DNA from: Candidatus Sigynarchaeota archaeon
Lineage (GTDB): Archaea > Asgardarchaeota > Lokiarchaeia > Sigynarchaeales > Sigynarchaeaceae
Reading direction: 5' to 3'
Assembly: GCA_030587525.1 (NCBI GenBank)
Contig: JAUQYW010000303.1
Location: forward strand, 1 to 11,862
Length of the DNA stretch: 11,862 nucleotides
Shown: positions 1-4,812 of the stretch, piece after piece
Layout of the letters: each line of letters opens with the position of its first letter
Numbering within the stretch: the first letter of the stretch is position 1
Position numbers and translations under genes: made by a program
The notes under the pieces: generated by a model
What the model was told of the DNA's origin: nothing
Seen by the model: only the letters and a program-made list of their open reading frames with translations
The model's database searches: none

Positions 1-124
1 GCTCGTGGATGACCGGAATGAAGGGTTCGGGCAAATTTATGGAGAATGTGCCCTCGTTCATCGGTGATGTGGGAGAATCTTGTCCTTTCACGGACACGTC
101 CGTTATATTCTTATGATATTCCAT
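1..124 (-). CDS. Hypothetical protein, N-terminal part only (runs off the window start)
   Basis: Reading the minus strand from the ATG at 124-122 gives 41 codons without a stop up to the window edge, starting MEYHKNITDVSVKGQD and including NLPEPFIPVIHE. In-frame TAA, TGA and TAG lie within the 21 bases upstream of this ATG, so the frame cannot extend further and the start is well defined. Base composition changes sharply here: the frame is clearly richer in G+C than the A+T-rich stretch beyond it, which suits a gene edge. A GAGGG sequence (134-138, minus) and an A/T-rich TATA-like box (147-156) lie upstream. The fragment is hydrophilic with no signal peptide or membrane segment. I do not recognise the family, and the short length leaves some chance that it is not a gene. 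Confidence 0.5.
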   Translation of the reverse strand, partial: MEYHKNITDVSVKGQDSPTSPMNEGTFSINLPEPFIPVIHE

Positions 125-146
125 AATATTCTACCCTCATTAATCG

Positions 147-156
147 CTTATATTAA
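147..156 (-). promoter_or_regulatory. Candidate TATA box for the gene at 1-124
   Basis: The minus strand reads TTAATATAAG, centred about 27 bases before the ATG at 124. This is the distance expected if transcription begins at or next to the start codon. A GAGGG at 134-138 could serve as a weak ribosome binding site instead, so a leaderless transcript is not certain. The region is A+T-rich and the match could be chance. Confidence 0.3.
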
Positions 157-157
157 G

Positions 158-247
158 CCAGAACTCATGACTCTTCGGTATAATATTAAAGATCGGGGTC
201 TAATGTCCCAGATCATACGCATTAATAATGGGTGTCATTAGTTCTGG
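158..247. repeat. Long imperfect inverted repeat, possible structured RNA or operator
   Basis: The arms CCAGAACTCATGAC (158-171) and GTCATTAGTTCTGG (234-247) are complementary at 13 of 14 positions, the only mismatch being C166/T239. Between them, GATC-GGG (191-198) can pair with CCC-GATC (208-214), with one internal mismatch. TATTAA (184-189) can pair with TTAATA (222-227). The whole folds on paper into an extended hairpin of about 90 bases. It could be an RNA element, a regulator binding region or a small inverted-repeat element. No function is shown by the sequence, and the inner pairings are weaker evidence than the outer arms. Confidence 0.45.
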
Positions 248-485
248 GTAAGAGGCCTCGTCTTTTTCAGACAATTCTATATTCCCTATTATTGATTTAA
301 ACTTTTCGTAACTTAATTAGATTTGTTGCTATCAATTGGTATAAAACAAGAATTTCCGCGCTTCAATGTGTATTTTTACTATTCTCAATGCTTTAATATG
401 ACTTGATATAACATTGTTCTTAATTCACGAGATTTTCTCTGAAAAATCACGATTCTATACAATATCCTTTACATCGACATAAAAC

Positions 486-491
486 TTTAAA
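486..491 (+). promoter_or_regulatory. TTTAAA TATA-like element before the AbrB-like gene
   Basis: TTTAAA within CTTTAAAG is centred 24.5 bases before the ATG at 513. Similar elements stand at nearly the same distance before several other genes in this window. No strong Shine-Dalgarno sequence precedes the ATG; AAGGCG is at best a weak match. This suggests an archaeal promoter giving a leaderless or near-leaderless transcript. Confidence 0.45.
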
Positions 492-512
492 GACCGAAAC
501 AAGGCGACGAAA

Positions 513-818
513 ATGTCCAAGAAAACGCTGCGAGACACTTATACCGTTAGAAAATCCGGTCGGTCGCTTCAATTCACAATAAATCCGAATATTGTAGAAG
601 AATTAAAAATACGAGAGGGAGAAATTTTTCAAATCTTGTTATTCAAGGTGAAAAGAGCTAAAACTGGAGAGATAATCGAAAATATTGCGGAATGGTTTCC
701 CGCCAAACTCTCGACGAAAGGGACATCTAAAAGAATTACTATCAAGGCGCAAGTCGTGAAAAACTTAGATTTAAAGGAAGAAGATTCTATAAGCATAGAA
801 ATTTCTAAGGAACTTTAA
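513..818 (+). CDS. AbrB/MazE/SpoVT-like DNA-binding-fold protein with two tandem half-domains
   Basis: This 101-residue basic protein is probably a small transcriptional regulator or antitoxin-like DNA-binding protein of the swapped-hairpin (AbrB) fold. Two segments align without gaps at an offset of 54 residues: 11-42 and 65-96. Shared positions include G16/G70, S18/S72, T22/T76, I23/I77, V28/V82, L31/L85, E35/E89 and I41/I95. Each has the usual pattern of a glycine-containing turn, an FTI/ITI strand, a short helix (NIVEEL, QVVKNL) and an acidic turn followed by an I-rich strand. AbrB domains normally pair between two chains; here both halves may lie in one chain. No toxin gene is adjacent. 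The ATG at 513 is supported by the TTTAAA at 486-491. The family call is by pattern only; the DNA target is unknown, and autoregulation at the upstream inverted repeat is speculation. Confidence 0.65.
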   Translation: MSKKTLRDTYTVRKSGRSLQFTINPNIVEELKIREGEIFQILLFKVKRAKTGEIIENIAEWFPAKLSTKGTSKRITIKAQVVKNLDLKEEDSISIEISKEL

Positions 819-824
819 TATATT

Positions 825-874
825 GATTGATTCTGATAGAGTGATTTGATCAATCCCAAGGGTATTCACCCTTG
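825..874 (+). terminator. Two adjacent stem-loops downstream of the AbrB-like gene
   Basis: GATTGAT (825-831) pairs perfectly with ATCAATC (849-855) across a 17-base loop. Directly after it, CAAGGGT (857-863) pairs with ACCCTTG (868-874) across the loop ATTC. Both sit just past the stop at 818. No T-run follows the second stem, so this is not a classical intrinsic terminator. It may mark a transcript 3' end or be a coincidence. Confidence 0.3.
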
Positions 875-992
875 CCGCGTCGTCGTCTTCTCCAGGGGGC
901 AAATCGTCGAGGTCGTCCCCGGTTTTACGTGACATACATTGACAATGGTCGTACTCTTTGATAAATTGAGCTTCCATGCGGTATCTCCGATG

Positions 993-998
993 TTTAAA
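993..998 (+). promoter_or_regulatory. TTTAAA TATA-like element before the alpha/beta hydrolase
   Basis: TTTAAA is centred 26.5 bases before the ATG at 1022, the classic distance from an archaeal TATA box to the transcription start. This favours the ATG at 1022, read as a leaderless message, over the in-frame ATG at 1037. Confidence 0.5.
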
Positions 999-1021
999 TG
1001 GACAAGAATTAACGATAATGC

Positions 1022-1906
1022 ATGCAACGGTCATTTATGAAAAATGAAACGTTCGACGGCACGTTCCCGTTCAAGCCCCGGTTCAAGAAAATCAACGGCT
1101 TTAATATGCATTACGTTGACGAGGGCAACGGGGAGCCCATCGTTTGCTTGCACGGTATGCCGACGTGGGCATATTTGTACCGCGAGTTCATAACTAAATT
1201 ATCTGGCAAATACAGGCTTGTCGTTCCGGATCATATGGGCTTCGGTAAAAGCGATGTACCTGAAGATAAACCGTATCGCATGGCCCAGCACGTCGATAAC
1301 TTGAGCAAGCTGCTCTTGGCACTCGACTTGAAGGACATCAACCTCGTGGTGCACGACTGGGGCGGTCCAATTGGGTTCGGGTTTGCAGTCGATCATCCTG
1401 AACGCATCAAGCGCCTGGTCATTTTGAACACGTCGATAGGGGTCACTCGAGAAGGTACACATTTGTGGTATAGTGACATCGAAAAAAACGGCGTGTATGA
1501 CGCCTTTTTTTCGAATATGAAGGAAAATGCAGCCAAGCTCTTCAGCATGGCTGTTTTCAACCAGGATCGGATCACTCCCACCATGCTCAAGGCATACACG
1601 GCGCCGTTCCCCGACGCGTCGTATTGCAAGGGCACCCTGGCCTTTCCGCAGGATATTCCGGTCGGGTTCTCGCACCCGAGCGCTCCTGCCATGTTACACG
1701 TTAGGGATAACCTCGGCAAATTGGCGGGCAAGCCAAAAATTGCCATCTGGGGCATGCAGGACATCGTGTTCCCACCGCAATTCATCGACCGGTGGAAGAA
1801 ATTCTACCCCGATATCAAGGTGCACGAGGTCGCAAACGCGTCGCATTTCCTGCAAGAAGATGCGCCGGCCGAGATCATCACAATAATCAAAGATTTTTGC
1901 AAATAA
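1022..1906 (+). CDS. Haloalkane-dehalogenase-like alpha/beta hydrolase
   Basis: A cytosolic 294-residue alpha/beta-hydrolase-fold enzyme of the haloalkane dehalogenase-like group, of normal length for the family. The nucleophile elbow is HDWGGPIG with Asp112 and the halide-site Trp113. Asp247 in GMQDIVFPP is the likely catalytic acid, and His275 in NASHFLQE the base. The HGMPTWAYLYR motif (44-54) forms the oxyanion loop, and PDHMGFGKSD (69-78) is also typical. The cap segment around 193-213 (APFPDASY, then AFPQDIP) closely resembles the Xanthobacter DhlA type. Characterised enzymes use Asp112-like attack on an alkyl halide and stabilise the halide with Trp plus another Trp or Asn. Here position 46, Asn in one subfamily and Glu in DhlA, is Met. 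Dehalogenation is therefore unproven; related family members hydrolyse other bonds or decarboxylate beta-lactones (OleB). The gene stands alone between the AbrB-like gene and a convergent transporter. Confidence 0.85.
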   Translation: MQRSFMKNETFDGTFPFKPRFKKINGFNMHYVDEGNGEPIVCLHGMPTWAYLYREFITKLSGKYRLVVPDHMGFGKSDVPEDKPYRMAQHVDNLSKLLLALDLKDINLVVHDWGGPIGFGFAVDHPERIKRLVILNTSIGVTREGTHLWYSDIEKNGVYDAFFSNMKENAAKLFSMAVFNQDRITPTMLKAYTAPFPDASYCKGTLAFPQDIPVGFSHPSAPAMLHVRDNLGKLAGKPKIAIWGMQDIVFPPQFIDRWKKFYPDIKVHEVANASHFLQEDAPAEIITIIKDFCK

Positions 1907-1939
1907 AATGCTTGATCATCTTGTTTTCCAATCATAAAT

Positions 1940-1968
1940 AAAAAAAGAATCGAGAGAAATCGAAAAAA
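1940..1968 (-). terminator. Oligo-T tracts after the MFS gene
   Basis: On the minus strand the transporter's TAA stop (1973-1971) is soon followed by a run of six T (1968-1963) and then one of seven T (1946-1940). Archaeal RNA polymerase commonly terminates at such T-runs without needing a hairpin. The 64-base gap is shared by two convergent genes. On the plus strand only a weak TTTT follows the hydrolase. Confidence 0.45.
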
Positions 1969-1970
1969 GA

Positions 1971-3404
1971 TTAATTTTTTCCTTCCATAATCTTGGCTCG
2001 TTCTTTCAAAATATCCGACACGGTTGTAACATCCCTCTCTACATGTCTAAGGCAGAAGAGCCATAGCGTCGTACCGCCCAAGCCTATCAATGCCAAGACG
2101 AGGACTGTTAGTTGATAACTCTGATTGAAGGCCGAGAGAAGGAAACCCGCAATAATCACCCCGATCCCACCGCTCAAGATTTCCAGGAAGGAATTTGCCG
2201 ACGCCACGGCACCTTGAGCTTCGGGTAGATTGAGTTTCTGCAGAAGCGGGCGCTGGTTGATGAAATACAAGCAAATGAATACTTGCACGGCAAAATACAA
2301 AAAGCCGAGGATCCAATAACTCCCGTGGCTCAACACCGAGATGATATTATTTCCTTCTATAACATCAAGTTCCTCAATAGGAACTAGAAAAGTGGCAAGA
2401 GAAATACCGCAAAAAACGACCAGCGACGAAAAAATGATCTTCACGCGGTTTTTAATATCCTTTTTACCGTAATTGTCAGAGATCTTGGCGAGGCCGAGGG
2501 AACCAACGATTAATCCCGGCACGCCGAAAAAGACAACTATCAAGCTAATGGTTAACGGGGTTAAATTGTGAGGTGCTGATTCCAAGTACGGATACGCCAA
2601 GAACAGCGGGACCGAGCTCACGATCTGCGTGAATAAACCTTCTATAAGGGCGTACAAATTCGACGGCGAGAACATTGTCGTCCTGAGAGTTTCCTTGTTT
2701 AGCTTGTACTTGTAAATGGCACTATTCATTCTCAAGATGCTATGTAATTCATTTCTCTGCGCGCCGCGCTTCGGTTCCTTTCCTTTTGTTATGACGAGCG
2801 AAGCAACGATCATGCCCGCAAGACCGGCACCCAAGAAATATTGTTGCCAAAACATCTTGAAGACGGCTGCACAGATAATCGTGGCGACAACCGTAACCAA
2901 GTATTGGAGCATGTCTCGGAGGCCAAAGAATTGGGATCGCTTGTCCTCCGTGATGATATCATCAATATATGATATCATGACAGGGGTTTCCGCTGTAAAC
3001 AATTCCCTGAATAATATGAAGACCAGGAAGAATATGAACGACAGCGGTCCGAGGCCTGACGGCACGAACGTGCATAAAAAGAATCCAAGGGCAGAGCCAC
3101 CATGAGTAATCGCGAGTAACACCTTCCGCGAATATCTATCGGCAAGGATGCCGTAAGTGAGCTTGGAACAAGCCCCAATGATGAACATTAACCCATAGCA
3201 GAGAGCAAGCTCTTGATTGTGAAAGATTCCATCATTCCAGAAAATCCCTGATAATACCAATATATTCAGCGTGAACCAAGTTCCTGGAGCCTGGAATGGA
3301 ATAACCCCGGCCATCAGAAACAATGGCCACGTTTCGTGAATCTTTAAAAATCCAAGCCCTTTTTCATTCGGTTCTGGCTTTTGATCTTTGTCAATTTTCT
3401 CCAT
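1971..3404 (-). CDS. Major facilitator superfamily (MFS) transporter
   Basis: A 477-residue integral membrane protein with about twelve hydrophobic segments, approximately at 27-51, 65-84, 95-113, 119-136, 165-183, 188-206, 251-270, 284-304, 322-341, 361-382, 398-425 and 430-451. The loop after the second segment carries the MFS signature GILADRYSRK (85-94). A degenerate copy, AKISDNYGKKD (306-316), lies in the matching loop of the C-terminal half, as the twofold MFS architecture predicts. The long central loop (about 207-248) is basic. The N-terminus is hydrophilic and charged, with no cleavable signal. The substrate cannot be read from the sequence. The start is the first ATG, preceded by AGAAGGGGA (3412-3420) at ribosome-binding distance. 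It lies 93 bases after the flavodoxin-like gene on the same strand, so it may be co-transcribed or use its own promoter. Confidence 0.85.
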   Translation of the reverse strand: MEKIDKDQKPEPNEKGLGFLKIHETWPLFLMAGVIPFQAPGTWFTLNILVLSGIFWNDGIFHNQELALCYGLMFIIGACSKLTYGILADRYSRKVLLAITHGGSALGFFLCTFVPSGLGPLSFIFFLVFILFRELFTAETPVMISYIDDIITEDKRSQFFGLRDMLQYLVTVVATIICAAVFKMFWQQYFLGAGLAGMIVASLVITKGKEPKRGAQRNELHSILRMNSAIYKYKLNKETLRTTMFSPSNLYALIEGLFTQIVSSVPLFLAYPYLESAPHNLTPLTISLIVVFFGVPGLIVGSLGLAKISDNYGKKDIKNRVKIIFSSLVVFCGISLATFLVPIEELDVIEGNNIISVLSHGSYWILGFLYFAVQVFICLYFINQRPLLQKLNLPEAQGAVASANSFLEILSGGIGVIIAGFLLSAFNQSYQLTVLVLALIGLGGTTLWLFCLRHVERDVTTVSDILKERAKIMEGKN

Positions 3405-3411
3405 ATCTAGT

Positions 3412-3420
3412 TCCCCTTCT
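3412..3420 (-). promoter_or_regulatory. Shine-Dalgarno-like site of the MFS gene
   Basis: The minus strand reads AGAAGGGGA, with the G-run ending eight bases before the ATG at 3404. It is the most purine-rich and best placed ribosome-binding candidate among the gene starts here, and suggests that this transcript has a leader, unlike its neighbours. Confidence 0.4.
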
Positions 3421-3460
3421 ATAAACTATTATCTTGAGAATAAGGTACTCTATTACGCAA

Positions 3461-3466
3461 TTTAAA
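3461..3466 (-). promoter_or_regulatory. TTTAAA TATA-like element upstream of the MFS gene
   Basis: TTTAAA is centred about 60 bases before the ATG at 3404, in the gap after the flavodoxin-like gene. If used as a TATA box, it would give a leader of roughly 33 bases that includes the AGAAGGGGA site. This is weaker than the elements placed at 24-28 bases. Confidence 0.3.
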
Positions 3467-3497
3467 GGTATAGAAGAGGAACTTTTAGCATCAAGGT

Positions 3498-3983
3498 TTA
3501 ATTCTTCTTTGAATTTATTTCCTGGCCGAAGGCAACCGGTTTGTCCGTTCCGATGCGGAAAAGTCCCTTGCAAATCAATTCTGCGGAAACGTTTGCGCCT
3601 GCTTTTTCCAATTCTTCCCGCATTATGGATATGGTCTTTCCGGTGAAAAGTCTACAAGTTAAAAAAATGTAAGCGGTCTTGCCTTTTAACCCCGTGCACT
3701 TTTTCACGTAAGTATTGAAGATCACTGGGGGTTGACCCCCATGAACCGGCATCCCTATGCACACGATGTCGTACGGCGACAGATCGAAAATTCGTTCGTT
3801 TGCGTTCAAGGAACTCCAGTCACCAGACGCGATCCGGTCGTGGTTTGCTATCAAAGTTCGTGCATTGCCCATATACTTGATCGGTTCAATGTCGACAGAG
3901 AGATTTCCGAGCTGAGCTGCGATCGTTTCTGCAACTCGTTTCGTGCGCCCACTGATAGAGAAATAGATGATGATTGCTTTCAT
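3498..3983 (-). CDS. Flavodoxin-like FMN-binding protein
   Basis: A soluble 161-residue protein of the flavodoxin fold, near the usual single-domain length. It begins with a short beta strand (KAIIIYF) leading into the FMN phosphate-binding loop SISGRTKRVAE (9-19). A second strand ends in DIVCIGMPVHGG (72-83), the loop that normally contacts the isoalloxazine ring. The segment GKTAYIFLTC (101-110) is the expected fourth strand. It probably carries electrons or acts as a small flavin-dependent reductase; partner and substrate are not shown. The ATG is supported by TTTAAA at 4008-4013, which lies in the 3' end of the preceding DUF998-like gene. The two genes are separated by 17 bases, so both read-through and independent transcription are possible. 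No iron-sulfur motif or fused domain is present. Confidence 0.8.
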   Translation of the reverse strand: MKAIIIYFSISGRTKRVAETIAAQLGNLSVDIEPIKYMGNARTLIANHDRIASGDWSSLNANERIFDLSPYDIVCIGMPVHGGQPPVIFNTYVKKCTGLKGKTAYIFLTCRLFTGKTISIMREELEKAGANVSAELICKGLFRIGTDKPVAFGQEINSKKN

Positions 3984-4000
3984 GAACGTAACTATGATAA

Positions 4001-4660
4001 TTATCGATTTAAATCTACTCGATTTTGTTTGATTCTTTCCTCATCGAGGCTATTTCCTTTAATTGTTAAAAAGAGACCATTCTCGACCACCCACGACACG
4101 ATGGCAAAAAACACGAGCCACTCGACTAGCTCGGTCGGGATGGCGAATAACAAGGCGAAAAATCCCGCGACTGCAAAACTCGTCCACGCTAGAAACCGCG
4201 GCAATCGCTTGCTATCATGCATAGCTTTGCCGAAGCACACGCAGAACAGTAACCCCCCGAGGAAAAAAATGCCCGCGAAGATGAAATGCGGGATTCTCGT
4301 TGGAATATCCATGGAAAAGACGCCGCAAAGTGACAAGCCAGCGCAAGCAGCGAATGAAAAAAAGCGCGCCCAAACGAGGGATTTTTTTGCAGTGCTCACC
4401 CGGCCAAGAGCAAGAAATAGCGCTTGAAAGAATGGCACGGCAATGATGCCCGCAAGGATCAATCCCGCGTCGAAGAGTAACGGCAAGGGGGATTCAATCG
4501 AACCGAGCTGGCTGGCCGAATAGATGCGTATATCAAAACCGGGGTAGAACGCCATTGCCACCATGATAAATGAAACCCCGATGCCCATGGCTACCAAGGC
4601 GAGCATGCCACCGAGTCGTACAGCGAGGGGATTCCTTGGCTGGACAAGGATTATTACCAT
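4001..4660 (-). CDS. DUF998-like six-helix membrane protein
   Basis: A 219-residue membrane protein with six predicted hydrophobic helices, roughly 15-38, 60-84, 97-117, 124-144, 155-174 and 177-199. After the first helix it has the pattern typical of the DUF998 family: YPGFDIRIYSASQLG (39-53), then a proline-containing loop and a glycine-rich second helix (LFDAGLILAG). The C-terminal tail is charged and cytoplasmic in appearance. The biochemical role of DUF998 proteins is not established, so none is assigned. The ATG at 4660 is supported by TTTTTAAAAA at 4681-4690. The gene is divergent from the DUF2961 gene with 152 bases between starts, and lies directly ahead of the flavodoxin-like gene. 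Family call moderate; membrane location strong. Confidence 0.7.
   Translation of the reverse strand: MVIILVQPRNPLAVRLGGMLALVAMGIGVSFIMVAMAFYPGFDIRIYSASQLGSIESPLPLLFDAGLILAGIIAVPFFQALFLALGRVSTAKKSLVWARFFSFAACAGLSLCGVFSMDIPTRIPHFIFAGIFFLGGLLFCVCFGKAMHDSKRLPRFLAWTSFAVAGFFALLFAIPTELVEWLVFFAIVSWVVENGLFLTIKGNSLDEERIKQNRVDLNR
4008..4013 (-). promoter_or_regulatory. TTTAAA TATA-like element before the flavodoxin-like gene
   Basis: TTTAAA, inside the palindrome GATTTAAATC (4006-4015), is centred 27.5 bases before the ATG at 3983. It overlaps the last codons of the DUF998-like gene, suggesting an internal promoter in this gene pair. Confidence 0.45.
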
Positions 4661-4673
4661 GTCCGATGCAAAT

Positions 4674-4712
4674 ATCCCGGTTTTTAAAAAGGGATTCCGA
4701 GAAATCCCGGTT
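4674..4712. promoter_or_regulatory. Promoter of the DUF998-like gene with flanking ATCCC/GGGAT repeats
   Basis: TTTTTAAAAA (4681-4690), whose core TTTAAA is centred 25.5 bases before the ATG at 4660, is framed by ATCCC (4674-4678) and its complement GGGAT (4691-4695). ATCCCGGTT occurs twice as a direct repeat (4674-4682 and 4704-4712), exactly 30 bases apart. GGGATT (4691-4696) can also pair with AATCCC (4703-4708). The arrangement resembles an operator over a TATA box in a divergent promoter region. The TATA call is moderate and the operator call is speculative. Confidence 0.4.
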
Positions 4713-4782
4713 GAATCAAGGTATTGTCGCCTCCAAAAAATGCGCAGCGATTATTTATGGCACTTTTGAGTGGAATTCAACC

Positions 4783-4790
4783 TATAATAA
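4783..4790 (+). promoter_or_regulatory. TATAATAA element before the DUF2961 gene
   Basis: TATAATAA is centred 26.5 bases before the ATG at 4813, matching the TATA-to-start distance seen for other genes in the window. It supports translation starting at 4813 on a leaderless message rather than at the earlier in-frame ATG at 4570. Confidence 0.45.
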
Positions 4791-4812
4791 TTCCCAGATT
4801 GAACTGGTGTGT

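Larger units (their letters stand above)
125..512. other. A+T-rich intergenic region between divergent genes
   Basis: This 388-base stretch separates the minus-strand gene at 1-124 from the plus-strand AbrB-like gene. I find no convincing reading frame in it. It contains the candidate TATA box at 147-156, a long imperfect inverted repeat at 158-247, a TTTAAA at 296-301 and the AbrB-proximal TTTAAA at 486-491. Bases 250-480 are strongly A+T-rich and show nothing else that I can support. Confidence 0.6.

Noticed and set aside
771..1034. A minus-strand frame of 87 codons with acidic and CxC features between the AbrB-like gene and the hydrolase
   Set aside because: It overlaps the AbrB-like 3' end and the hydrolase start and promoter. 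The central part has gene-like codons, so it is not impossible, but nothing recognisable supports it.
2948..2982. Two TGATATCA palindromes close together inside the MFS gene
   Set aside because: They fall in codons for a run of Ile, Asp and Tyr residues, so codon use explains them without a binding site.
3732..4427. A 231-codon plus-strand frame across the flavodoxin-like and DUF998-like genes
   Set aside because: It spans two genes that have clear motifs or membrane helices on the other strand, and its translation is low in any domain-like pattern.
4570..4812. An 81-residue N-terminal extension of the DUF2961 protein
   Set aside because: It would overlap the opposite-strand DUF998-like start and its promoter, has no family similarity, and the ATG at 4813 has a well-placed TATA-like element.
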